The notes below the pieces were generated by a model. That model ran no database searches. It was not told where the DNA came from and saw only the letters and a program-made list of their open reading frames with translations. A stretch of DNA of 64,000 nucleotides from JBGAPI01 sp044221335. GTDB taxonomy: Bacteria > Pseudomonadota > Gammaproteobacteria > Xanthomonadales > Ahniellaceae. How positions within the stretch are numbered: the stretch's first letter is position 1; each line of letters opens with the position of its first letter. The position numbers were made by a program, and so were the translations under genes. The DNA is taken from NCBI GenBank assembly GCA_044221335.1, contig JBGAPI010000007.1, positions 62,001-126,000 on the forward strand, written 5' to 3'. Positions 25,748 through 34,138 of the stretch are shown here, piece after piece.

Positions 25748-27721
25748 ATGAAGTTCGCGATGTCGTCACTTCCGCCCTCGCGGCGATCGGAACCGGGTCC
25801 GGGCCGCTGCCCGCTCGTCCTGCTGGCGCTGTTCTGGGCCCTGGCGGTGATTGTCCCGCCGGCGTCGGCCGCCGAGGCGGTGGCCGTCGCCGCCGAGCCG
25901 ACCGGCAGCGCGAACTGGCGCTGGAACGTCAATCTGCTGCGCCAGCTGGGCTTCGCGATCGACCAGGGCACGGTCGACCTCGCGGCCGGGTCGCAGTGGC
26001 GCAGCGTCGCCCAGGCGACCGAGGGGACGCTGACGGCGCGTCTGGAGTTCGGCCATTTCCCGGTCGCGACCGCGGGGCGGATCGAGTTCCGCCGGGTCGT
26101 CGGGCTGCGCCGGCTTGGAGCCGTCGGCAAGAGCGTGGCGTGGACGCGACGGCTGGAACAGGTGTCGCTGCTCCCGGACCCGACGGACGGTGACCGCCTG
26201 CAACTCGTCGACCGCAGCGGTCACCTGTGGTTCGTGCTGGCGCATGGCCAGCGCCGCCAGGACGGCGGACGGCTGCACTACGAGACCATGGACGTGCGGG
26301 TCTCGGCGGAGCTGGCGGCGGCGCTCGGCGACAAGCGCCTGGCGGACATCGCCGTCGCGGCGCTGGATCTCGATCTGCCGGTCCAAGGCTTCGACCTCCG
26401 CAAGGCGATCGCCGCCGATTGCCAGTCGCCGGACTGGCCCGGAACGCCCGGCACCGTCACCAACGTCGCGCTGACCGCGATCACCGGGGTGCAGGCGCAG
26501 TGCTCGGCCCCCTGCACCAGTTGCCCGGCCTTCTGTGACGGCGTCGGCGGCAACAGTCTCGCCCGGGTGAAGATCACGCCGTCGGCGGCTCTGTCCAACG
26601 TCGGCACCTCCTACGTCCCCTGGAACAAGCGCTTCTCCAATCCGGGAGATGCCGGCACGACCGCGGTGGACTTCCAGCATCCGTACCCGCAGAAGGACGT
26701 GCACCCGTTCCTGGCCTGGTCGATCTACCGGATCAACGAGCTCGGCCAGCTCGAACAGGTCGGCCGCTCCGGCGGCAAGCACGCCTTCGCCAGCGAGAAC
26801 GGCGACTGCATCTGCGCCAACGACAACCACATCCTCGGGCCGGGCTGTTCGGACGAGTACTCGGCGGGGACCAACGACTTCTCGTTCAACCTCGCCCCGC
26901 GCAGCGAGGTGCTGGCCCACACCGCGCAGTGGGGGCGCTGCCACTCGTTCTACGACCCCGACTGCGACGGGGTGGACAACTTCACCGTGCAGGATGATTT
27001 CGCGCAGCGCGCGGCGGCCCCGGAATCCGACCTGGTCGCGCATCCGATCCCGGCATCGCGGTACCACGTCGAGGCCTGGTACCTGGTCCGCGACGACTCC
27101 AACTTCGACGACAGCGTCGGCAGCGTCGAGGTGCAGCCGCAGTGGACCGGAGCGATGTGGGTGTCGCCGATGAGCGGCGGCTTCCTCTCGGGCCCGGTGA
27201 TCGACCGCTGGGTGCCGCGCAACAGCATGAACGCGATGAGCGCGCATCAGGTCGCGAGCACGGCACAGGGCAGTGTCCATCTGGCGGTGAAGGTGACCAG
27301 CATCGGCGGCGGCAAGTACCGCTACGACTACGCGCTGCTGAACCGCGACTTCGGCATTCCGATCACTGCCGGCGTCGAGCCGAACATGGATCTCCTGAGC
27401 TATCACGGCGTGGCGGCGCTGCGCCTGCCGGTCGCCGCCTCCAGCGTCATCGAGGGATTCCAGTTCTTCGACGGTGACGGCAACGCGGGCGACGACTGGT
27501 CGCTGTCGCGGTCCGGCGGCACCCTGTCGGTGACGGCACCGGGCGGCAGTTCGCTCGACTGGGGTTCGCTGTACCGGATCAGCTTCGTCGCCGACTCCGC
27601 GCCGGTCACCGGCCAGGCCGCGATGACGCTGGCGACGACCGGCGTGCTGTCCGATCCGTCGGTGCAGACGCTGGTGCCGGAGGCGAGCAACACCCGGATC
27701 TTCGGCGACGGGTTCGAGTAG
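25748..27721 (+). CDS. Large secreted protein with C-terminal DGFE signature
   Basis: The 657-aa protein has an N-terminal hydrophobic segment LVLLALFWALAVIVPPASAA that acts as a signal peptide, cut near AEA. The mature part is rich in Trp, Asp and Gly. It has Cys clusters (CSAPCTSCPAFC near residue 255, DCICANDN near 355, DPDCDGVDNF near 405). Beta-rich segments follow, and it ends exactly IFGDGFE. The same F-x-D-G-F-E end occurs in the beta-helix protein at 48591-52994. No named domain was recognised. TAGACT at 25735 may be its -10 box. The TAG stop is the head of the family C repeat. Confidence 0.8.
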   Translation: MKFAMSSLPPSRRSEPGPGRCPLVLLALFWALAVIVPPASAAEAVAVAAEPTGSANWRWNVNLLRQLGFAIDQGTVDLAAGSQWRSVAQATEGTLTARLEFGHFPVATAGRIEFRRVVGLRRLGAVGKSVAWTRRLEQVSLLPDPTDGDRLQLVDRSGHLWFVLAHGQRRQDGGRLHYETMDVRVSAELAAALGDKRLADIAVAALDLDLPVQGFDLRKAIAADCQSPDWPGTPGTVTNVALTAITGVQAQCSAPCTSCPAFCDGVGGNSLARVKITPSAALSNVGTSYVPWNKRFSNPGDAGTTAVDFQHPYPQKDVHPFLAWSIYRINELGQLEQVGRSGGKHAFASENGDCICANDNHILGPGCSDEYSAGTNDFSFNLAPRSEVLAHTAQWGRCHSFYDPDCDGVDNFTVQDDFAQRAAAPESDLVAHPIPASRYHVEAWYLVRDDSNFDDSVGSVEVQPQWTGAMWVSPMSGGFLSGPVIDRWVPRNSMNAMSAHQVASTAQGSVHLAVKVTSIGGGKYRYDYALLNRDFGIPITAGVEPNMDLLSYHGVAALRLPVAASSVIEGFQFFDGDGNAGDDWSLSRSGGTLSVTAPGGSSLDWGSLYRISFVADSAPVTGQAAMTLATTGVLSDPSVQTLVPEASNTRIFGDGFE

Positions 27722-27800
27722 GAGCGGCGTGAGCCGCGAGCGGCAGGGCCTCGCGCTCGCGACTGACGTCGCTCGGACATCGCGGCTCACGCCGCTCCTC
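27719..27800. repeat. Family C repeat, copy 2 (intact)
   Basis: TAGGAGCGGCGTGAGCCGCG faces CGCGGCTCACGCCGCTCCT, a near-perfect 20-bp inverted repeat around about 42 bp. The initial TAG is the stop codon of the preceding secreted protein gene. The degraded homologue is at 12685-12786. Confidence 0.75.
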
Positions 27801-27905
27801 CATTGGGCTTTGCCCGAGGTCTGCCACCTCGCCGCCATCGATTCAGCCGGCGCGGGGGAGTCGACCGGCTAGACTGCCCCGCGATCGCTCCTGCCGGTAC
27901 CTCCT

Positions 27906-30386
27906 TTGGACCTGTCCCGCTTCGCCCTGCCGCCGATCTGGCGCGAACGCCTCGCCGCCGCCTGGCGTGTCGCGCGTGCGCCGTTCTTCCTGGGGCTCGG
28001 TGCGCTGATCGGCTTCGGTGTGCCGTACGCCTGGTACCTCGACCGCCTGGTGGTGTCCGGCTTCGGCGGCCTGTCCTTCGTCGAGCCGACGCGGGTCTAC
28101 GCGCGGCCGCTGGCCCTGACCCGCGGGCTCCGGATGGATGCCGCGACCCTGCGCGCCGAGCTTGCCGCCGCGCGCTACCGCGAGCTGCCGGTGGCGAACA
28201 CGCCCGGCACCTTCCATGTCGAGGGGGCGGCCTTCAGCATCGCCAGCCGCGGCTTCGCCGGGCCGCGCGGCGTCGAGCCGGCTCGGCATCTCGCGGTCAC
28301 GCTCGCCGACGGCCGCATCGCCGGCGTCACCGATTCCGACCGCAGGACGGTGCTGGCGGAGGCGCATCTCGATCCGGCCCGGATCGCGACCTTCTATGGC
28401 GACCGCGCCGAGGAGCGTCGCTTCGTGCGCCTGTCCGAAGTGCCGCCGCTGCTGGTCGCCACGCTGCAGGCCGTCGAGGACCGCGACTTCAAGCACCACT
28501 TCGGGGTGAATCCCTGGGCGATCGCGCGCGCCGCGATCAAGAACCTGATCGCCGGCGAGGTGGTGCAGGGCGGGTCGACGCTGACCCAGCAGCTGGTGCG
28601 CAACCTCTACCTCAACCGCGCGCAGCACTGGTCGCGCAAGGTCAACGAGGCGCTGCTGTCGGTGCTGATCGAGCGCCGCTACAGCAAGGGCCAGATCCTG
28701 CAGGCCTACATCAACGAGGTGTACCTCGGGCAGCAGGGCGGGCAGGCGGTGCACGGCATGGCCGCGGCCAGCGAGTTCTACTTCGGCCACGACCTCGCGT
28801 CCACCGACATCGCCGAGACCGCGCTGCTGGTCGGGATGATCCAGGGGCCGTCGATCTACGACCCGCGGCGCTACCCGGAGAAGGCGCGCGAGCGCCGGGC
28901 GGTGGTGCTGCGGGTGATGGAGGAGGTCGGGCTGATCTCGACGGTCGAGCGCAAGTCGGTCGACGCCCAGCCGCTCGGCGTGAGCCCGTCCGGCGCCCTG
29001 CCGAAGAACCGCTATCCCGCGTTCATGGATCTGGTCGAGCGCGAGCTGAAGCAGGCCTACCCCGACGCGCTCGATGCCGCGGGATTGAGCATCTGGACCA
29101 CGCTGGCACCGTCGACCCAGGAGGCCGCAGAGGCCTCGCTCGCGTCCCAGATCAAGACGCTGACGAAGAAGGCCGACGAGCTGCAGGGCGCGATGGTGGT
29201 GACCGAGTCCCGGACCGGTGCGGTCTCCGCGATCGTCGGCGGTCGCGAGGCCGACGCCCAGGGCTTCAATCGCGCACTGTCGGCGGCGCGGCCGGTCGGA
29301 TCGCTGATCAAGCCCTTCGTGTATCTCGTCGCGCTGGCACAGCCGGAGCAGTACTCGCTGATGAGCGTGCTCGACGACAGCGCGGTGAGCGTGCCGCTCG
29401 CCGGCGGCAAGGTCTGGGAGCCGTCGAATTCCGACGGCAAGGAGCACGGTCCGACCACGCTGATCGACGCGCTGGCGCGTTCCTACAATCTCGCCACTGT
29501 TCATCTCGGCCTCGCGCTCGACGTCCGCAAGGTCGGGAAAGTGATCGAAGCGCTGATCCCCGGCACCCAGGTGGCGCCGAATCCCTCGCTGCTGCTGGGC
29601 GCGATCGACCTGTCGCCCTACCAGATGGCCGAGGCCTACCAGTACCTCGCCGCGGACGGCCATCCGCTGCCGCTGTTCGCGCTCGATGCGGTGCTCGACG
29701 CGCAGGGCCAGCCGCTGACCCGCCATGATCCGAAGCCGGTCGCCGGCGATCTGGTCGAGGCCGCCCGCCTGGTCGGATTCGCGATGCAGGAGACCGCGCG
29801 CAGCGGCACGGCGGCGTCGCTCGCCGGTGGCGGGCTCGGCAAGCTGCAACTCGCCGGCAAGACCGGCACCACCAACGACATGCGCGACAGCTGGTTCGCC
29901 GGCTTCACCGGCAGCCATCTCGCGGTGGTCTGGGTCGGCACCGACGACAACCACCAGACCGGCCTGTACGGCGCCACCGGTGCGATGAAGATCTGGGCAG
30001 AGCTGTTCAATCACCTGCCGAGCGAGCCGCTGCAGCTCGACTTCAGCGAGGACCCGCTGCTGACCGCGGTCGACGTCGGCTCGCAGACCCGCACCGACGC
30101 CGGCTGTTCCGGCGCGCGCAGCCTGCCGTTCATCCGCGGCTACGAGCCGGCGGAATATTCCGGCTGCGGCATGGGCGTGCCGGAGGGCGAGTGGCCGGGA
30201 CTCGCCGCCGATCCGCGCGACGAACGCGATGGACGATACGGTCGTGACGACCGCGGCTACGACGAGCGCGACCGCCGTGACGACTCCGATCGCGACGAGC
30301 GTGACGACCGCGACGAGCGCGACCGGCAGGCGGCACGCAAGAAGAAGTCGCGCTGGCGCGCCTGGTTCGGTCTCGATCGCGATTAG
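27906..30386 (+). CDS. mrcB: Penicillin-binding protein 1b (bifunctional transglycosylase/transpeptidase)
   Basis: This class A PBP polymerises and cross-links peptidoglycan at the outer face of the inner membrane. It is 826 aa from a TTG start at 27906. A single N-terminal anchor (FFLGLGALIGFGVPYAWYL) is followed by the glycosyltransferase 51 motifs EDRDFKHHFGVN, GGSTLTQQLVRNLY and RKVNEALLSVLIERRYSKGQ. The transpeptidase has S-L-I-K in RPVGSLIKPF, SYN in RSYNLA, and KTG in AGKTGTTND. The last 60 residues are an odd Asp/Arg-rich tail (DERDRRDDSDRDERDDRDER) ending in Lys/Arg and W. The stop TAG opens a REP-like element. Confidence 0.95.
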   Translation: MDLSRFALPPIWRERLAAAWRVARAPFFLGLGALIGFGVPYAWYLDRLVVSGFGGLSFVEPTRVYARPLALTRGLRMDAATLRAELAAARYRELPVANTPGTFHVEGAAFSIASRGFAGPRGVEPARHLAVTLADGRIAGVTDSDRRTVLAEAHLDPARIATFYGDRAEERRFVRLSEVPPLLVATLQAVEDRDFKHHFGVNPWAIARAAIKNLIAGEVVQGGSTLTQQLVRNLYLNRAQHWSRKVNEALLSVLIERRYSKGQILQAYINEVYLGQQGGQAVHGMAAASEFYFGHDLASTDIAETALLVGMIQGPSIYDPRRYPEKARERRAVVLRVMEEVGLISTVERKSVDAQPLGVSPSGALPKNRYPAFMDLVERELKQAYPDALDAAGLSIWTTLAPSTQEAAEASLASQIKTLTKKADELQGAMVVTESRTGAVSAIVGGREADAQGFNRALSAARPVGSLIKPFVYLVALAQPEQYSLMSVLDDSAVSVPLAGGKVWEPSNSDGKEHGPTTLIDALARSYNLATVHLGLALDVRKVGKVIEALIPGTQVAPNPSLLLGAIDLSPYQMAEAYQYLAADGHPLPLFALDAVLDAQGQPLTRHDPKPVAGDLVEAARLVGFAMQETARSGTAASLAGGGLGKLQLAGKTGTTNDMRDSWFAGFTGSHLAVVWVGTDDNHQTGLYGATGAMKIWAELFNHLPSEPLQLDFSEDPLLTAVDVGSQTRTDAGCSGARSLPFIRGYEPAEYSGCGMGVPEGEWPGLAADPRDERDGRYGRDDRGYDERDRRDDSDRDERDDRDERDRQAARKKKSRWRAWFGLDRD

Positions 30387-30443
30387 GGCGGGCACTTCCC
30401 GCCATGGCGGAACGCCCGGCGATGGCGGGCGGGGCCCGCCCTA
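30384..30443. repeat. REP-like element, family A, copy 3
   Basis: TAGGGCGGGCACTTCCCGCC, a spacer, then GGCGGGCGGGGCCCGCCCTA: two opposed palindromes, 60 bp in all. The first TAG is the stop of the PBP1b gene. The element ends 10 bp before the next start codon. Confidence 0.75.
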
Positions 30444-30453
30444 CAATCGCTCC

Positions 30454-31401
30454 ATGCGCTGCTACTACACCCACCACTACGTCCTGCCGCTGCCGCCGGA
30501 GCACCGCTTCCCGATGGCGAAGTACGCCGGGCTCTTCGCCAGGGTCGCCGAGCAGGCGCCGAGGCTCGGCATCGAGCTGGTCGAGCCGCCGCTGGCGACG
30601 GTGGCGGATCTCGAGCGTGTCCATGACCTCGACTACGTCCGCCGCGCGCTGGCCGGCGAGCTGACCGCGACCGAGCTCCGAAGGATCGGCTTTCCCTGGT
30701 CACCCGGCATGATCGAGCGCTCCCGCCGTTCCGCCGGCGCGACGCGGGCAGCGCTGGTCGATGCGCTCATGCGGCCGGAGGCGACGGCGGTCAATCTGGC
30801 CGGCGGAACCCACCATGCAGGGCCCACGCACGGCGCCGGCTACTGCGTGTTCAACGACGCCGCCGTCGCCATCCGCGCGGCGCAGGCGGACGGACTGCTG
30901 CGGCGCGCGCTGATCGTCGACCTCGACGTGCACCAGGGCAACGGCAGCGCCGCGATCTTCGCCGGCGACGCCAGCGTCTATACCTTCTCGATGCACGGCG
31001 CGAAGAACTACCCGGCCTTGCGCAGCCCCAGCGATCGCGACGTCGACCTGCCGGACGGCTGTGACGACGCGAGCTACCTCGACACCCTGGCCGCGCATCT
31101 CCCCGAGGTGCTCGATCGCGCGGCGCCGGAGGCGGTGATCTACCTCGCCGGCGCCGATCCCTACGCCGGCGACCGCCTCGGCCGGCTGGCGCTGTCCAAG
31201 CCGGGCCTCGTCGAACGCGACCGCTACGTGCTGCGCCAGTGCGCGCGGCGCGGCCTGCCGCTGGTGCTGACCATGGCGGGCGGCTATGCCGAGTCGGTGG
31301 ACGACATCGTCGACATCCATTTCGCGACGGTCGCGGCCGCGGCCGTCCACGCGCGCGAGCTGTTCCGGGAGTCCGGCGCGCGGCCGCTTGCTGCCGGATA
31401 A
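30454..31401 (+). CDS. Histone-deacetylase-family (arginase-fold) hydrolase
   Basis: The 315-aa protein starts MRCYYTHHYVLPLPPEHRFP. It carries the class I HDAC/AcuC/acetylpolyamine amidohydrolase signatures: GGTHHAGPTHGAGYCVFND with the tandem His, IVDLDVHQGNG with the zinc-binding Asp and His, and YLAGADPYAGDRLGRLALS with the last Asp ligand. Such bacterial enzymes remove acetyl groups from polyamines, acetoin-pathway proteins or other amines. The substrate cannot be told here. The start at 30454 follows the repeat directly, so the binding site is poor. A sigma-factor gene follows 35 bp later. Confidence 0.92.
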   Translation: MRCYYTHHYVLPLPPEHRFPMAKYAGLFARVAEQAPRLGIELVEPPLATVADLERVHDLDYVRRALAGELTATELRRIGFPWSPGMIERSRRSAGATRAALVDALMRPEATAVNLAGGTHHAGPTHGAGYCVFNDAAVAIRAAQADGLLRRALIVDLDVHQGNGSAAIFAGDASVYTFSMHGAKNYPALRSPSDRDVDLPDGCDDASYLDTLAAHLPEVLDRAAPEAVIYLAGADPYAGDRLGRLALSKPGLVERDRYVLRQCARRGLPLVLTMAGGYAESVDDIVDIHFATVAAAAVHARELFRESGARPLAAG

Positions 31402-31435
31402 ACCCTTCCGGGGCGGGCGGCATCACAGAGATGCC

Positions 31436-32038
31436 ATGATCGCGACCGCCGCCCTCACCATGCCGATGACCGCACCGACGCTCACCACCGCGACGGACGA
31501 CCACGATGCCGAGCGCCGCCTGGTCGAGCGCGCGGCCGCCGGCGATCGTCTCGCGTTCGAGCGCCTCTACCGGCAGCACGTCGGACGGGTGTTCGCCACC
31601 GTGAAGCGTCTGGTCGGCGGCCAGGTCGCGCGCGCCGAGGAGCTGACCCAGGACGCCTTCGTGCGCGCCTGGCGCAAGCTGCCCGATTTCCGTCACGAAA
31701 GCGCGTTCGGCACCTGGCTGTACCGGCTCGCGGTGAACACCGCACTGATGGACCTGCGTTCGCGCAGCGGTGCCGAGGACCTGGAAGACGAACTGGACGC
31801 CGAAGTGGCCGCGGTCCTCCCGGCGCAGGCAAGCCGGACCGACGTCCGGATCGACCTCGGCCGCGCGGTCGCCGCGCTGCCGCCGCGCGCCCGGGCAGTG
31901 CTGGTGCTGCACGATGTCGAGGGCTGGCGCCACGAGGAGATCGGCATCGAACTCGGCATCGCGATCGGTACCTCGAAGGCGACCTTGCACCGTGCGCGCC
32001 GACTGCTGCGCGACGGATTGGGAGAACAACATGAGTGA
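31436..32038 (+). CDS. ECF-type RNA polymerase sigma factor
   Basis: The 200-aa protein from the ATG at 31436 has a region 2 with DAFVRAWRKLPDFRHESAFG and TWLYRLAVNTALMDLRSR. Region 4 reads LPPRARAVLVLHDVEGWRHE followed by IGTSKATLHRARRLLR. The extra N-terminal 25 residues (TAPTLTTATDD) vary in this family, and an internal ATG is an alternative. Its TGA overlaps the next gene, whose product has the layout of a membrane anti-sigma factor. The pair probably senses an envelope signal. Confidence 0.93.
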   Translation: MIATAALTMPMTAPTLTTATDDHDAERRLVERAAAGDRLAFERLYRQHVGRVFATVKRLVGGQVARAEELTQDAFVRAWRKLPDFRHESAFGTWLYRLAVNTALMDLRSRSGAEDLEDELDAEVAAVLPAQASRTDVRIDLGRAVAALPPRARAVLVLHDVEGWRHEEIGIELGIAIGTSKATLHRARRLLRDGLGEQHE

Positions 32039-32546
32039 CTTCGAACTTCTGCGCGATCTGCGCGCGCTGCGCCGCGACGAGCCGCCGACGCGCGACCTGT
32101 GGCCGGAGATCGCGACGCGGCTGGCGGACCCCGCCGTCGCCGAGCCGACGCCGGAGCGATCGCGCCCGGCGCCGCTGCGCTGGGCGATGGCCGCGGCGGT
32201 GCTGCTCGCCGCCGGTGCGATCACCTGGGCGATGAAGGCTCCGACGCCGGCCGCGCCGGCGGTTGCCCGGCAGGCATCGGGCGAGCGCGATTCGCCGCGC
32301 TTCGTGTTCGAGCAGGCCCGCGAGATGCGCTCGGAGTACTCGACGCTGCGCGGCGAACTCGATCGCGGCGGCGATGCGCTGTCGCCGACTGCCGACCCGG
32401 CGCGCTACGCCGCCGATCGCCAGCTGGCGCAGGCCTCCGGCGAGCTGATGAAGGCGCTCGCGCTGCAACCCAATTCCCCCTACCTGCTGCGGCTGCTGCG
32501 GCGTACCGAAGACGCACGTCTCCGCCTGTCCCGGCCGACGGCCTGA
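32031..32546 (+). CDS. Probable membrane anti-sigma factor
   Basis: The 171-aa protein starts MSDFELLRDLRALRRDEPPT. It has a cytosolic N-terminal domain of about 55 residues, one membrane helix (LRWAMAAAVLLAAGAITWAM) and a periplasmic helical part ending in RLLRRTEDARLRLSRPTA. The start lies 8 bp inside the sigma-factor gene. No HxxxCxxC zinc motif is seen, so it would be a non-zinc anti-sigma factor; assignment rests on position and topology. It is followed by a DUF4097 protein gene. Confidence 0.75.
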   Translation: MSDFELLRDLRALRRDEPPTRDLWPEIATRLADPAVAEPTPERSRPAPLRWAMAAAVLLAAGAITWAMKAPTPAAPAVARQASGERDSPRFVFEQAREMRSEYSTLRGELDRGGDALSPTADPARYAADRQLAQASGELMKALALQPNSPYLLRLLRRTEDARLRLSRPTA

Positions 32547-32583
32547 GCGCCGACGGTCCCACCCCAAACGAAATGACGCCCCG

Positions 32584-33522
32584 ATGGCGATGAGGTCCCC
32601 GATGAACTCCGTCCGCAACGTCCTGGCCCTGGCGATCGCCCTGGCCACCGCCCCACTGGTCACGTCGTCGCCGGCGCTGGCCAGTACCCCGATCAGCGAG
32701 GCCAACCGGCCGCTCGACGCCGACGGCCGCGTCGAGATCGACAACGTCGCCGGCAAGGTCGAGGTGCACGCCTGGGATCGCAACGAGGTCGCGATCGAAG
32801 GAAAGATCGGAGACGGCTCCAAGCTCACCGTCAGCGGCGACAGTCACGCGCTGCACTACAAGGTCGAGAATCCGGAACATCACGGCTGGTTCGGCCTCAA
32901 CAACGGCCCGAAGGAAGACTCGGTGCTGATCCTGAAGGTGCCCGCCGCCGCGCGCATCGAACTGGATGTCGTCAGCTCCGACGCGACGATCGACGGCCTG
33001 ATGGGCAGTCGCGAGCTGAAGATCGATGCCGTGTCCGGCGACGTGCAGGTGAATGCGGAAGCCGAGCGGATCGAGGTCGAGATGGTGAGCGGCAACCTCG
33101 AGCTCGCCGGCAGTTCGCGCGACACCCGGATCAACACCGTCTCCGGCGACGTCAAGAGCCGCGGCCTCGGCGGCAAGATGAAGGTCGAGACGGTCAGCGG
33201 CAATGCCGAGTTCGACTGTCCGGTGGTCGACGAGCTGCGCTTCTCCAGCGTCTCCGGCGACGCGCGCTTCGAGATCGCGAAGTTCGGCGGCGGCGACATC
33301 AAGGCCGAGACCCTGAGCGGCCGCCTGCGCCTCGGCGTGCCCGCGCCGCTGACCATGCGGCTGCGCGCCGAGTCGTTCAGCGGCAACATCGACAGCGATT
33401 TCGGCAAGGTCGATCGTGAGGAATACGGCCCCGGCCAGTCGCTCGATTTCCGCCCGGCGGACGCGCATGGCGACATCCGCGTCGAGTCGTTCAGCGGCAA
33501 CGTGGTGATCAAGAAGCACTGA
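32584..33522 (+). CDS. Secreted DUF4097-type beta-helix protein
   Basis: The 312-aa protein has a signal peptide (VLALAIALATAPLVTSSPAL, cut near ALA). The mature part is a DUF4097/adhesin-like repeat with regular strands: VEIDNVAGKVEVHAWDR, then KIDAVSGDVQV, EVEMVSGNLEL, NTVSGDVKSRG, VETVSGNAEFD, FSSVSGDARFE and VESFSGNVVIKKH. The S-G-[DN] turn recurs about every 20 residues, as expected for a solenoid of parallel strands. An ATG at 32602 is an equally possible start. It is third in the sigma/anti-sigma operon and may be a cargo or sensor gene of it. Confidence 0.88.
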   Translation: MAMRSPMNSVRNVLALAIALATAPLVTSSPALASTPISEANRPLDADGRVEIDNVAGKVEVHAWDRNEVAIEGKIGDGSKLTVSGDSHALHYKVENPEHHGWFGLNNGPKEDSVLILKVPAAARIELDVVSSDATIDGLMGSRELKIDAVSGDVQVNAEAERIEVEMVSGNLELAGSSRDTRINTVSGDVKSRGLGGKMKVETVSGNAEFDCPVVDELRFSSVSGDARFEIAKFGGGDIKAETLSGRLRLGVPAPLTMRLRAESFSGNIDSDFGKVDREEYGPGQSLDFRPADAHGDIRVESFSGNVVIKKH

Positions 33523-33651
33523 TCTCGGCACCTGGGAAGCGGTGGCCGGACGAGTGGGCTCGCTCCGGCCGTCGGGCGCAGCGCGACGCAGCCGTCGAGG
33601 CGCTCGACTCCCGTCTCCCGCATCGATGAATACTCCAACGGGGAACAGAAC

Positions 33652-34053
33652 ATGGCGATCTCGAAAATTGCGGCGGCAGTGACAACGGCGGTGCTTGGCC
33701 TGGCCCTGGCCGGTTCCTGGGCGATGGCGAAGCCTGCGGCTCCGGACGGCGGGACGGAGGCGTGGCAGCACGTCCATCCGCAGATCTCGGTGCTGGTGAG
33801 CAAGGCCGATCGCGAGGGCTTCTATCAGGTCGATGCGGAGATCCGCGACATCGGCAGCGGCGCCGTGCTGGCGAAGCCGAAGCTGATCGCGAAGGCCGGC
33901 GAACTCGCCGCGATCCAGGCCGGTTCCGAGGCAGGCACGCGGCTGGATCTCGCGGTGAAGGTGGAGCCGGATCAGAGGCGCGTCACCTACACCTCGGACC
34001 TGATACAGCACGGCGAAGTCGTGTCTCGCCAGACGGCCTCCGTCGCCCTGTAG
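33652..34053 (+). CDS. Small secreted protein of unknown function
   Basis: The 133-aa product starts MAISKIAAAVTTAVLGLALA, with cleavage likely after AMA. The mature part is a single beta-rich domain (YQVDAEIRDIGSGAVLAKPK, then TRLDLAVKVEPDQRRVTYT). No family was recognised. GGGGAACAG ahead of the ATG is a fair binding site. It follows the DUF4097 gene after a 129-bp gap with no other gene. The TAG stop opens the REP-like element at 34051. Confidence 0.72.
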   Translation: MAISKIAAAVTTAVLGLALAGSWAMAKPAAPDGGTEAWQHVHPQISVLVSKADREGFYQVDAEIRDIGSGAVLAKPKLIAKAGELAAIQAGSEAGTRLDLAVKVEPDQRRVTYTSDLIQHGEVVSRQTASVAL

Positions 34054-34138
34054 GGCGGGCACTGCCCGCCATCGCGAGACGTTTCGGCTGCTCTGGCAGG
34101 AATCGTCATCGAAGCAACGGCGGCCTGGGACCGCCCTA
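34051..34138. repeat. REP-like element, family A, copy 4, ending two convergent genes
   Basis: TAGGGCGGGCACTGCCCGCC at the left and GGCGGCCTGGGACCGCCCTA at the right. The left TAG ends the secreted-protein gene and the right CTA, read on the minus strand, ends the esterase-like gene. One 88-bp element thus supplies both stop codons. Confidence 0.75.
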
